In this document: one piece after another, positions 23,952 through 31,881 of the stretch
How positions within the stretch are numbered: the first letter of the stretch is position 1
Layout of the letters: each line of letters starts with the position of its first letter
NCBI GenBank assembly: GCA_035948415.1
Contig: DASZJD010000004.1
Coordinates: 1-32,375, forward strand
DNA: 32,375 nt
Reading direction: 5' to 3'
Source: Acidimicrobiia bacterium
Lineage (GTDB): Bacteria > Actinomycetota > Acidimicrobiia > IMCC26256 > PALSA-555
Translations under genes and position numbers: made by a program
The notes under the pieces: generated by a model
Seen by the model: only the letters and a program-made list of their open reading frames with translations
Database searches by the model: none
What the model was told of the DNA's origin: nothing

Positions 23952-25532
23952 CTACGCGGCGAGGTGCGACGCCAGGTGGGCGGCGCTCAGGGGCTCGCCG
24001 GTCGCGGCCTCGATGAGCCGGTCCCAGCGGTGGGTCGCGCCCGGCGCGAAGACGGCGTCGGCGAGGAAGCGACCGGCCTCGCGCCGCGCCACGAACCCGC
24101 CGGCGCGGGCGGTGAGCGCGGTCTCGAGCTGGGACGCGAACAGCTCGCCGTACAGGTAGTTCTGGTAGTAGACGGGGACGACGGCGAGGTGGATCTTGGC
24201 CGCCCAGTCGGGCTGGCGCCGCCCCGCCGGTCGGCGCACGCCCTGGTACCGCTCCACGAGCTGCCACCAGGCCGCGTCGAGGTCGGCGTCGGGGTCGGCG
24301 TAGAGGCGGCGCTCGAAGTGGGTGACGACGAGCACCCACCGGGCGAACACGAGGAGCGAGGCGCGGCGGGCCGCCGCCAGGCGACGGCGCAGCCCGTCGA
24401 GCTCGCCGGGCGGCACCTGGGCCACGCCGCCGAGCCACTCGGGGTCGCGGACGAGCCGACCGAAGAGCATGGCGACGCCCTCGGTGGTGAGGGCGTGGGC
24501 GGCGTCGCGGAGCAGCCAGGGCAGGCTCCGGTCGACGCCCCGGTTGAAGACGGCGTGGCCGAACTCGTGGAGCATCGTGTCCATCCACCGCTCGCTCGGC
24601 TCGACGTTGCAGAGGACGCGCACGTCGCCTTCACGATCGATGTCGATGCAGAAGGCGTGCTGGTTCTTGCCGTCGCGGCCGTAGAGATCGCTCGCGCCGA
24701 GGACCGGCCGGACGTCGAGCCCGAGGCCGTCGTAGGTCCGCACGGTCAGGGCCTCGAGGTCGGCGGCGGCGAACAGCGGGTCGAGCTCGACCGCGCCCCG
24801 CGCCGGTGGATCCTGGAAGAAGGGATCGTCGAGGTGCCACGGCGCCAGCTCCTCGCGGTCGACGCCGAACCGAGCCGCGAGCGCGTCGTCGAGCTGCGCC
24901 TTCCAGGCCCGGAACGGCGCCTCGGTGTGCCGGTCCACCTCGTCGAGGGTGGCGAAGAGCCGGGCCTCGTCCATCTCGCCGACGCTGAGCGCCAGCGCGA
25001 AGTGGTCCCGCTGGCCGACCGACCGGGCCGCCTGGTTCCGGAGCCGAGCCAGCGAACGGACGCGATCGGCCACCGCCGCGCCGACCTGCTTCGACGCCTC
25101 CCACGCCCGCCGGCGGAGGCCCACGTCGTCGCTCGTGCGCAGGATGTCCAGGATGGCGTTGTCGGCGACGCGCTCGCCGTCGAGCTCGCCCCGAAACGAG
25201 GTGAACGTGGCCTCCACGTCGGTCTCGAGCTCCACGATCTGGCGCTGGAGGTCCCCCGACACCTGGTTCGGGAGCATGGCGTCATGGAGCAGGTCGAGCT
25301 GGCGTCGCACGTCCCCGCCGTCCTCGGCGGCGTCGGCGCGGGCCGCGCCCACGGCGGCGAAGGCGTCCGGATCGGCGAGGAGCTGCCGCCGGGCCAGCTC
25401 GAGCTCGGCCTTCCGGCGGTTGGCCTCGTCCGAGGCGCGGGTGCTGGCGTCCCACCACGCCCGGGCCAGGTCGACCTCGACCGGGCGGAGGCGCCCGACG
25501 AGGTCGTCGACCAGCCGCCCGGCGTCGTGCAC
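23952..25532 (-). CDS. M2-type (ACE-like) zinc metallopeptidase
   Basis: This 526-residue, largely helical protein has the zinc-binding motif HEFGH at 322-326 and a likely third ligand E351 in TTEGVAM, 25 residues further on. The spacing is close to the 24 residues seen in angiotensin-converting enzyme, the M2 prototype. YYQNYLYGELFASQLE near the C-terminus and QHAFCIDID before the zinc motif also fit. The M3 family (oligopeptidase-like) is the main alternative. There is no signal peptide if GTG 25532 is the start, so it would act in the cytoplasm. That start is preceded by TAGACT at eight bases and lacks a ribosome site. It diverges from the LLM oxidoreductase gene with 46 bases between start codons. 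Confidence 0.82.
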   Translation of the reverse strand: MHDAGRLVDDLVGRLRPVEVDLARAWWDASTRASDEANRRKAELELARRQLLADPDAFAAVGAARADAAEDGGDVRRQLDLLHDAMLPNQVSGDLQRQIVELETDVEATFTSFRGELDGERVADNAILDILRTSDDVGLRRRAWEASKQVGAAVADRVRSLARLRNQAARSVGQRDHFALALSVGEMDEARLFATLDEVDRHTEAPFRAWKAQLDDALAARFGVDREELAPWHLDDPFFQDPPARGAVELDPLFAAADLEALTVRTYDGLGLDVRPVLGASDLYGRDGKNQHAFCIDIDREGDVRVLCNVEPSERWMDTMLHEFGHAVFNRGVDRSLPWLLRDAAHALTTEGVAMLFGRLVRDPEWLGGVAQVPPGELDGLRRRLAAARRASLLVFARWVLVVTHFERRLYADPDADLDAAWWQLVERYQGVRRPAGRRQPDWAAKIHLAVVPVYYQNYLYGELFASQLETALTARAGGFVARREAGRFLADAVFAPGATHRWDRLIEAATGEPLSAAHLASHLAA

Positions 25533-25540
25533 GGCGGCGG

Positions 25541-25546
25541 AGTCTA
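25541..25546 (-). promoter_or_regulatory. -10 hexamer TAGACT for the metallopeptidase gene, leaderless
   Basis: TAGACT on the minus strand is eight bases before GTG 25532. It lies in a 46-base divergent gap that must also hold the promoter and ribosome site (AGGAGG, 25566-25571) of the LLM gene. Confidence 0.5.
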
Positions 25547-25578
25547 CGGGTAAGCAGAGGGCGACAGGAGGTTCCCAC

Positions 25579-26568
25579 GTGAGCGACATCCACTTCGGCG
25601 CGTTCGCGCCCCAGGGCTGGAAGACCGAGCTCGTCGACATCCCCGACCCGCGTGACAAGTGGCGCGCCTGCCGCGACACCGCCGTGCTCGCCGAGGAGCT
25701 CGGCTACGACTCGGTGTGGGTCTACGACCACTTCCACAACGTCCCTCGTCCCGCGCACGAGTCCGTCTTCGAGTGCTGGACGACGATCGCGGCGCTGGCC
25801 GAGGCGACGAGCCGGATCCGACTCGGCCAGATGGTCTCGTGCACGTCGTACCGGCCGCCGGCGCTGACGGCCAAGATCACCGCCAACCTCGACGTCATCT
25901 CCGGCGGCCGACTCGAGTGGGGCGTCGGCGCCGGCTGGTACGAGGGGGAGTACCGCGCCTATGGCTACGAGTTCCCGCCCGCGCGTGAGCGGATCGGGCG
26001 GCTGCGCGAGGCCGTCGAGATCGTGACGCTGATGTGGCGCGAGCCCGACGCGACGTACGAGGGCCGCTACTACCGCGTCCACGGCGCGCAGTGCGACCCC
26101 AAGCCGGTGCAGGTGCCGCACCCGCCCATCTGGATCGGCGGTGGAGGCGAGCAGCTCACGCTCCGCGTCGTGGCCCGGCTCGCCGACCGCGCCAACTTCG
26201 GTGGTCGTCCGGACCAGTGGGCGCACAAGCGCGACGTGCTCCGCCAGCACTGTGCCGACGTCGGCCGGGACCCGGACGCGGTGTCGCTCACGTGGAGCCC
26301 CGAGCTGCTCGTCCGCGAGACCGAGGCCGAGATCCGCGCCCTCGCCGACGAGGGACGCGTCGGGTCACGGTGGGGCGAGCCGTTTGACTCGTGGGTGGCG
26401 GGCAACCTCGTCGGGACACCGGAGCAGGTGGCCGAGCGGCTGCGCACCTACGTCGACCTCGGCTGCGCCGGGTTCGTGCCGTGGTGTGCCGACTACCCCG
26501 ACCACACCTCGCTGCGGCTGTTCGCCGACGCCGTCATGCCCGAGTTCGGCCGCGCCGCGGCCAGCTGA
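25579..26568 (+). CDS. LLM-class F420-dependent oxidoreductase
   Basis: This 329-residue TIM-barrel protein belongs to the luciferase-like monooxygenase superfamily, most actinobacterial members of which use F420 and not FMN. It has the N-terminal strand FGAFAPQGW, the AEELGYDSVWVYDHFHN segment, IRLGQMVSC, LDVISGGRLEWGVGAGWYEGEY, the IWIGGGGE strand and a C-terminal VGTPEQVAERLRTYVDLGCAGF that contacts cofactor phosphate in relatives. The GTG start has AGGAGG seven bases upstream. Substrate is unknown: relatives act on sugar phosphates, alcohols, aldehydes or tetrahydromethanopterin. Together with the DDN-like gene it implies that the cell makes F420. Confidence 0.9.
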   Translation: MSDIHFGAFAPQGWKTELVDIPDPRDKWRACRDTAVLAEELGYDSVWVYDHFHNVPRPAHESVFECWTTIAALAEATSRIRLGQMVSCTSYRPPALTAKITANLDVISGGRLEWGVGAGWYEGEYRAYGYEFPPARERIGRLREAVEIVTLMWREPDATYEGRYYRVHGAQCDPKPVQVPHPPIWIGGGGEQLTLRVVARLADRANFGGRPDQWAHKRDVLRQHCADVGRDPDAVSLTWSPELLVRETEAEIRALADEGRVGSRWGEPFDSWVAGNLVGTPEQVAERLRTYVDLGCAGFVPWCADYPDHTSLRLFADAVMPEFGRAAAS

Positions 26569-26641
26569 CGACGGGCCCGCACCGAGCGGCGCGGTTGCCT
26601 CGACGGGATCACCCGCACACGGGAACGACGATCGCTCGCGG

Positions 26642-26659
26642 GTGTGACCAGCGTCACAC
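26642..26659. promoter_or_regulatory. Perfect CRP/GlxR-type operator GTGTGAC-N4-GTCACAC
   Basis: This 18-base perfect inverted repeat contains TGTGA-N6-TCACA (26643-26658), the consensus of the actinobacterial cAMP receptor protein GlxR/CRP. It lies 82 bases before the MMPL start and three bases upstream of a TTGACG at 26662-26667 that could be the -35 element. The position suits activation, but the -10 element is unclear. A longer inverted repeat (CACCCGC 26610-26616 with GCGGGTG 26638-26644) overlaps its left edge. Confidence 0.65.
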
Positions 26660-26740
26660 GGTTGACGCGATACGTGGGCACCCCCTGCATCGTCAGTCAG
26701 GTAGAACAGTTCGTTGCTCCGTCCCGAGGAGGCGCGTCTG

Positions 26741-28990
26741 ATGCGGGCGACGATGCGACAGCCCGGCGAGCAGCAATCGTCGATGGTCTCGACGACCCGC
26801 CTCGAGCGGCTGGCGACGTGGTGCTACGACCACCGCCGGCGAGTGGTGCGGGTCTGGCTCGCCGTCCTCGTGGCGGTCATCGCCGTCGGCGCCTTCGTGG
26901 TCACGGGCCACTTCGAGGACAAGTTCGGACAGGGGCACGGCGACTCGCGGACGACCCAGACCCTGCTCGACCAGCGGTTCCCCACCCGAGCCGGCGACAC
27001 CGCCGACATCGTCTTCCACACCCCCGGACCGGTCGCGGCGCCGGCGACTCGCCAGAGCATGCAGGCCGTCATCGCCAGCGTCGTGCACCTGCCTCGCGTC
27101 GTCTCGGTGCGGGGCCCGTTCGATCCCACCGCGCACGGGCAGGTCGCCCTCGACGGGCACACGGCGTACGCGGTCATCCAGTTCGACGCCCGGACCGCGA
27201 GCCTCGCCAAGCCCGACCTCGTGAAGGTGGTCGACACCGCACGGGCGGCGAACCGCCCGGGCCTCCAGGTCGAGCTCGGCGGGCCGCCGATCAACAAGGC
27301 CGAGGGGATCAAGCTCGGGTCGAGCGAGTTCGTCGGCGTCCTCGCCGCCATCGTCATCCTGTTGGTGGCGTTCGGTTCGGTGATCGCGATGGGTCTGCCG
27401 ATCCTCACCGCGCTGTTCGGCATCGGCGCCGGCATCGGCATCATCGACCTGATCAGCCGCGGCGTCGTGGTGCCCACCTTCGGCACCCAGCTGGCGGCGA
27501 TGATCGGGCTCGGCGTCGGCATCGACTACGCGCTCTTCATCGTGACGCGGTACCGAGCCGGCCTCCACGCCGGGCAGGAGCCGCGGGACGCGGTCGCGAT
27601 CGCGCTGTCGACCTCGGGCCGGGCGGTGGTGTTCGCGGGGTGCACGGTCGTGATCTCGCTGCTCGGGATGCTGCTGCTCGGCCAGGCCTTCGTCTACGGC
27701 CTCGCCTTCAGCGCCATCGCCGCGGTCGTGCTGGTCATGGCGGCCGCGCTCACGCTGCTGCCCGCCCTGCTCGGCTACGCGGGGCGCGCCATCGACAAGT
27801 GGCACGTGCCGAGGCTCTTCCACCGCGGCGAGGAGGGCGGTCGCGCCACCCTCTGGTACCGCTGGAGTCGCGTCATCCAGCACCGCCCCTGGATCGCGGG
27901 CGGCGCCTCGCTGGCGGTGCTCGTGGTCCTGGCCCTGCCCCTGCTCTCGATCCACCTCGCCTTCACCGACGACGGCAACAACCCGACGAGCACGACCACC
28001 CGGCGGGCCTACGACCTGCTCGCGAACGGGTTCGGGCCCGGCGTCAACGGACCCCTCGTCATCGCCGTCGACCGGCGCGGCGCCGACCCCCAGGTGGCTC
28101 GCCAGCTCGCGGCCCGGGTGGCCGCCACCCCGGGCGTCCAGTCCGTCTCGCCGCCGGCGTTCAACGCCGCCGGCGACACCGCGGTCGTCGTCGCGACCCC
28201 GAGGACCTCCCCCCAGGACACCCGGACCCAGGACCTCGTGAACCACCTTCGAGACCGCGTCGTGCCGCCGGCCCTGCGAGGCACGCCGGCGCGCGCGTAC
28301 GTCGGTGGTGTCACCGCCGCCGCGATCGACGTCTCGGCCCAGTTCGCGCGCCGCCTGCTCTGGGTGATCGGCGGCGTCGTGGCGCTGTCGTTCGTGCTGC
28401 TCATGGCCGTGTTCCGATCGCTGGCGGTGCCCGTCAAGGCCGCGGTCATGAACCTGCTGTCCATCGGCGCCGCCTACGGCGTCATCGTCGCCGTCTTCCA
28501 GTGGGGCTGGCTCGGGTCCGTGATCGGGATCGGGAAGACCGCACCCATCGACCCGTGGATCCCGCTCATGCTGTTCACGATCCTCTTCGGCCTCTCGATG
28601 GACTACGAGGTCTTCCTGCTGTCCAGGATCCGAGAGGAGTGGCGCCGCACCGGCGACAACGCCACCGCGGTCGCCGACGGCCTGGCCGTGACCGGCCGGG
28701 TCATCACCGCGGCGGCGGCGATCATGGTGTGCGTGTTCGGCGCCTTCGTCCTCGGCGAGGTCCGAACCCTCAAGGTCTTCGGCCTCGGCCTCGCCGCCGC
28801 GGTTTTCGTCGACGCCACGATCGTGCGATCGGTGCTCGTGCCCGCCACGATGGAGCTGCTCGGTCGGGCCAACTGGTGGTTCCCGCGCTGGCTCGACCGT
28901 CTCGTCCCCACCGTCAGCATGGAGCCCGACGTCACCGCGTCGGAGGTCCTGGAGCCCGACCGGGTCCCCGAACCGTCGACCGTGCGCTGA
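26741..28990 (+). CDS. MMPL-family RND transporter
   Basis: MMPL proteins export lipids or other hydrophobic compounds across the inner membrane, driven by protons. The 749-residue protein has one N-terminal helix (about 34-57), an outer domain, five or more clustered helices, a second outer domain and a second helix cluster, the duplicated 12-helix RND layout. The proton-relay Asp-Tyr pairs known from MmpL3 are present in both halves: D262-Y263 in GIDYALF and D621-Y622 in SMDYEVF. Following segments FIVTRYRAGL and LLSRIREEWRR match as well. ATG 26741 is chosen for its GAGGAGG site eight bases upstream; ATG 26753 is possible. The CRP-type operator upstream suggests carbon- or cAMP-linked control. 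The substrate is unknown. Confidence 0.9.
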   Translation: MRATMRQPGEQQSSMVSTTRLERLATWCYDHRRRVVRVWLAVLVAVIAVGAFVVTGHFEDKFGQGHGDSRTTQTLLDQRFPTRAGDTADIVFHTPGPVAAPATRQSMQAVIASVVHLPRVVSVRGPFDPTAHGQVALDGHTAYAVIQFDARTASLAKPDLVKVVDTARAANRPGLQVELGGPPINKAEGIKLGSSEFVGVLAAIVILLVAFGSVIAMGLPILTALFGIGAGIGIIDLISRGVVVPTFGTQLAAMIGLGVGIDYALFIVTRYRAGLHAGQEPRDAVAIALSTSGRAVVFAGCTVVISLLGMLLLGQAFVYGLAFSAIAAVVLVMAAALTLLPALLGYAGRAIDKWHVPRLFHRGEEGGRATLWYRWSRVIQHRPWIAGGASLAVLVVLALPLLSIHLAFTDDGNNPTSTTTRRAYDLLANGFGPGVNGPLVIAVDRRGADPQVARQLAARVAATPGVQSVSPPAFNAAGDTAVVVATPRTSPQDTRTQDLVNHLRDRVVPPALRGTPARAYVGGVTAAAIDVSAQFARRLLWVIGGVVALSFVLLMAVFRSLAVPVKAAVMNLLSIGAAYGVIVAVFQWGWLGSVIGIGKTAPIDPWIPLMLFTILFGLSMDYEVFLLSRIREEWRRTGDNATAVADGLAVTGRVITAAAAIMVCVFGAFVLGEVRTLKVFGLGLAAAVFVDATIVRSVLVPATMELLGRANWWFPRWLDRLVPTVSMEPDVTASEVLEPDRVPEPSTVR

Positions 28991-29023
28991 CGCTCGGCGG
29001 CGGAGCCGTCGCCCACCCCGAGT

Positions 29024-29039
29024 GACGCCGGCCGGCGTC
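29024..29039. repeat. Perfect 16-base palindrome GACGCCGGCCGGCGTC
   Basis: This palindrome lies 34 bases after the MMPL stop and 17 bases before the TAGGGT of the flavin oxidase gene. It could be a repressor site over the -35 region of that gene, or, as a six-pair stem with a GGCC loop, a terminator for the transporter mRNA. Confidence 0.4.
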
Positions 29040-29056
29040 GGGCTCCGGCAGCGGGA

Positions 29057-29062
29057 TAGGGT
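29057..29062 (+). promoter_or_regulatory. Candidate -10 element TAGGGT for the flavin oxidase gene
   Basis: TAGGGT would begin transcription near 29069, giving a leader of about 50 bases with the ribosome site GGAGGGG at 29106-29112. Unlike most genes here this one would have a leader. Confidence 0.4.
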
Positions 29063-29118
29063 GCGCGCCGACCACCGCCGGCGGCGCGCCGGGCACCGGT
29101 CGCAGGGAGGGGATGGGC

Positions 29119-30501
29119 ATGGTTGATGTCGCGTCGGTCGCCGCTCGGCTGCCCGACTTCCGAGGCGAGCTGCTCCAGGCCGGCGACGCCGGCTACGACG
29201 AGGCCCGGCGGGTCTTCAACGCCATGATCGACCGGTCGCCGGCGTTGATCGTCCGCTGCACCGACGCCGACGACGTCGCCGCCGCCGTCAGGGTGGCGAG
29301 GGAGCAGGGCCTGCCGCTCAGCGTCTACGGCGGCGGCCACGGCGTCACCGGCGCCGCGGTCTGCGACGGCGGGATCTGCGTCGACCTGCGCGGGATGAAG
29401 GAGATCGAGGTCGACCCGGTTCGGCGCACGGCCCGGGTCGGCGGCGGCGTGACCTGGGGCGAGCTCGACGCCGCGACCCAGGAGCACGGGCTCGCGGTCA
29501 CCGGCGGACGGGTGTCGACGACGGGCGTGGCCGGCCTGGCGCTGGGCAGCGGGAGCGGCTGGCTCGAGCGCAAGTTCGGGTTCACGTGCGACAACCTCAT
29601 CGAAGCCGAGGTCGTGACCGCCGAGAGCCGGCGCGTGCGCGCCTCCGAGCGCGAGAACCCCGAGCTCTTCTGGGGCCTGCGCGGCGGGGGCGGCAACTTC
29701 GGCGTCGTGACCACGTTCCACTTCCAGCTGCACCCGGTGGGGCCGATCGTGCTCGGCGGGCTGCTGATGCACCCGGCGGCGGCCGGGGGCGAGCTGGTCC
29801 GGTTCTGGCGCGACTTCATGCTCCGCGCCCCCGACGAGGTCGGGAGCGGCCTCGCGTTCATCACCGCCCCGCCCGAGGAGTTCGTGCCCGAGCCGGTCCG
29901 CGGGCAGCCGGTCATCGGGGTCGTGGTGCTGTACGCGGGTGACCCGGCCGAGGGCGAGCGCGTCCTCCAGCCGCTGCGCGAGTTCGGCCCGCCGGGCATG
30001 GACATGGTCCAGCCCATGCCGTACGTCGCCGTCCAGCAGCTGCTCGATCCGGCCAACCCGCACGGGATGTACAACTACTGGTCCGGCGACTTCCTCGGTG
30101 CGCTGCCGGACGAGGCGGTGGACGCCCTCGTCGCCCGGGCGACGAAGCCCGTGTCTCCCCTGACGCAGATCATCGTCATCGCCGGCGGCGGCGCCGTCGC
30201 CGCGGTCGACGAGGACGCCACCGCCTTCGGGCAGCGCACGGCCCCGTTCAACATGCACTACCTGTCGATGTGGTCGGACCCGGACGACGCCCCCCGCAAC
30301 GTGGCGTACACCCGCGACCTCGCCGGCGCCATGAAGCCGTGGACCACCGGCCGCGTGTACCTCAACTTCATCGGCGACGAGGGCCCCGGCCGGGTCGAGG
30401 CCGCCTTCGGGCCCGAGAAGTACGTCCGGCTCCAGGCCCTGAAGCGCGAGTGGGACCCGACGAATCTGTTCCGCCACAACCAGAACATCCCTCCGGCCTA
30501 G
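29119..30501 (+). CDS. FAD-linked oxidase, BBE/VAO type
   Basis: This 460-residue enzyme belongs to the vanillyl-alcohol-oxidase/PCMH flavin fold with a C-terminal berberine-bridge (BBE) segment. It has RCTDADDVAAAVRVAREQ and YGGGHGVTG (about 70-78), whose histidine normally bonds covalently to FAD, then GGGVTWGELDAATQEHGLAVTGG in two stretches, GSGSGWLERKFG, and a terminal YVRLQALKREWDPTNLFRHNQNIPP typical of BBE. The second cysteine link used by berberine bridge enzyme is absent, as its position reads AVTGGR, so FAD is probably held by one bond. The substrate may be a sugar, alcohol or aromatic. ATG 29119 is preferred over 29113 because the ribosome site is then six bases away. Confidence 0.9.
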   Translation: MVDVASVAARLPDFRGELLQAGDAGYDEARRVFNAMIDRSPALIVRCTDADDVAAAVRVAREQGLPLSVYGGGHGVTGAAVCDGGICVDLRGMKEIEVDPVRRTARVGGGVTWGELDAATQEHGLAVTGGRVSTTGVAGLALGSGSGWLERKFGFTCDNLIEAEVVTAESRRVRASERENPELFWGLRGGGGNFGVVTTFHFQLHPVGPIVLGGLLMHPAAAGGELVRFWRDFMLRAPDEVGSGLAFITAPPEEFVPEPVRGQPVIGVVVLYAGDPAEGERVLQPLREFGPPGMDMVQPMPYVAVQQLLDPANPHGMYNYWSGDFLGALPDEAVDALVARATKPVSPLTQIIVIAGGGAVAAVDEDATAFGQRTAPFNMHYLSMWSDPDDAPRNVAYTRDLAGAMKPWTTGRVYLNFIGDEGPGRVEAAFGPEKYVRLQALKREWDPTNLFRHNQNIPPA

Positions 30502-30506
30502 GCCGA

Positions 30507-30522
30507 CGGCGGCACTTCGCCG
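30507..30522 (+). terminator. Hairpin CGGCG-GCACTT-CGCCG after the flavin oxidase gene
   Basis: A five-base-pair stem and six-base loop start five bases after the stop codon. No T-run follows. An alternative pairing, GCGGC-ACTTC-GCCGC, is shifted by two bases. Weak evidence for termination. Confidence 0.25.
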
Positions 30523-30641
30523 CGACCTGGGCTTCGACCTCGAGCCGCTCCCCCGGGGCGATCCGTGCGCCCGTCGAGCCAGCGGCTGGGGACGCCGCGG
30601 ATCGGCTGCAGGGGGTTGTTGCTCGCGGCGGCGAGCGCACC

Positions 30642-30647
30642 TACGGT
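30642..30647 (+). promoter_or_regulatory. Candidate -10 element TACGGT for the glycine-rich protein gene
   Basis: The same hexamer as in front of the carotenoid oxygenase gene occurs 44 bases before the ATG at 30692, which would give a leader of about 38 bases. The ribosome site is a weak G-run. Confidence 0.35.
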
Positions 30648-30691
30648 CCCCGCCGACCAGGATCAGCGGGTCGTCGGACGGGGGGCGTGGG

Positions 30692-31714
30692 ATGGCACGG
30701 CGTTGGCTCGTAGCACTGTCGGTCGTCGGGGGGCTCGGGCTGGCGGCGGGATCCGCGACCATGCCGCTCGCCGGCGCTGACAACACCAACTTCTCGGCGG
30801 CTGGGTCCGGCTCCTTCAGCGTCCCGACCGGCGTGTGCTCGGTCAGCGTCGTCGCCCAGGGCGCGGCCGGTGGGAGCACGGACCTCCGCGCCATCGGGGG
30901 AAGCCTCCAGCCCGGCGGCGGCGGCGGCCTCGAGAGCGGCAACCTCGCGGTGACGCCCGGCGAGCGGCTCGGCGTCACGGTCGGCGGCCTGGGCACGAGC
31001 ATCACCGACAGCTCGCCCGTCTCGGCCGCCGCCGGGGGCACGAACGGCGGCGGCAGCGGCGGGATCAGCAGCGTCGCCACCCCGTTCAACGGCGGGGGCG
31101 CCGGCGGCGGCGGGGCGTCCGACGTCCGGCAGGCGTCGGGCGGGACCGGGTGCGTCCCGGTCTGTCGCATCGCGCCGCCGCCGCGACCGGGCAGCACCGC
31201 CCAGGATCGGGTCATCGTGGCCGGCGGTGGTGGCGGCGCCGGCGCCGCGGGCCCGCTCGTCGCAGCCGGCGGAGGCGCGGGGGGTGGCGTCGCCGGCCAC
31301 AACCCTGACGGCACCGGCGGCACCGGCGACAACGGGCCGAACCCGGGTCACGGCGGCCAGGCCGGCGCGTCGGGCGGCGCCGCAGGGACGGGTGCCGTGG
31401 CGGGCCAGGCGGGGACGACCACCGGCACGGGCGGCAGCGGCGGGTCTCCCGTCGCCAACTCTGGCGGGGGCGGCGGCGGCGGCGGGGGCGCGGTCGGCGG
31501 CGGCGGGGGCGGTGCCGGCGGAATCGGCGACGGCGGCGGTGGCGGCGGGGGGTCGAACTTCGCCGCGCCGTCGGTGAGCGGCGCCACGTCCATCGCGGGC
31601 GTCAACCCCCCCGTCCCGGGGCTCGGCCCCGGGACCGGGTCGGTCAGCCTCACCTTCACGCCGCAGGCCCCCGTTGCCTGCGCGGTCGTCGCCGCGGCCC
31701 GTCTCACCGGCTGA
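30692..31714 (+). CDS. Secreted glycine-rich protein
   Basis: This 340-residue protein has a clear signal peptide (MARRWLVALSVVGGLGLAAG, cleavage near residue 29 after AGA). Residues 32-60 (NFSAAGSGSFSVPTGVCSVS) resemble the start of glycine-rich secreted domains in which an FxVP segment leads into a beta region. From about 70 to 300 the protein is low-complexity Gly with Ala, Ser and Thr, including runs of seven or more Gly, interrupted by a CVPVCRIAPPPRP loop with two cysteines and by QDRVIVAGGGGGAG. The C-terminal TGSVSLTFTP closes the domain. Function is unknown; a surface or extracellular structural role is inference. The Gly-coding GGC/GGG repeats may vary between strains. Confidence 0.8.
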   Translation: MARRWLVALSVVGGLGLAAGSATMPLAGADNTNFSAAGSGSFSVPTGVCSVSVVAQGAAGGSTDLRAIGGSLQPGGGGGLESGNLAVTPGERLGVTVGGLGTSITDSSPVSAAAGGTNGGGSGGISSVATPFNGGGAGGGGASDVRQASGGTGCVPVCRIAPPPRPGSTAQDRVIVAGGGGGAGAAGPLVAAGGGAGGGVAGHNPDGTGGTGDNGPNPGHGGQAGASGGAAGTGAVAGQAGTTTGTGGSGGSPVANSGGGGGGGGGAVGGGGGGAGGIGDGGGGGGGSNFAAPSVSGATSIAGVNPPVPGLGPGTGSVSLTFTPQAPVACAVVAAARLTG

Positions 31715-31720
31715 CGCCGG

Positions 31721-31738
31721 GCGACCCGCTTCGGTCGC
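31721..31738 (+). terminator. Hairpin GCGACC-CGCTTC-GGTCGC after the glycine-rich protein gene
   Basis: A six-base-pair stem with a six-base loop starts six bases after the stop codon. No T-run follows it. Similar hairpins follow two other genes in this window. Confidence 0.35.
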
Positions 31739-31881
31739 GCGCGATCGGCGCCGCAACCGCCCGGGCCGGCCGGCGACGGGGTGGTCGTGCGGGTGGCGAG
31801 TTGGTCCGCGCCCGGCCTCGCGACGGCGGCCTGTGACCCGCCGACCGGAGAGGCCTCGCCGCGCTCGCGGGAGACGAAGAC

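Noticed and set aside
23904-24588. N-terminal extension of the acyl-CoA synthetase by about 228 residues
   Set aside because: The extension is Arg/Pro-rich, overlaps the metallopeptidase gene in antisense and family similarity starts at the ATG at 23904.
24925-25578. N-terminal extension of the LLM oxidoreductase by about 218 residues
   Set aside because: It is Ser/Arg-rich, overlaps the divergent metallopeptidase gene, and a strong ribosome site precedes GTG 25579.
28603-31332. A 909-codon open frame on the minus strand across the transporter, flavin oxidase and glycine-rich genes
   Set aside because: It spans three clear genes and their gaps in antisense and has proline- and histidine-rich low-complexity translation.
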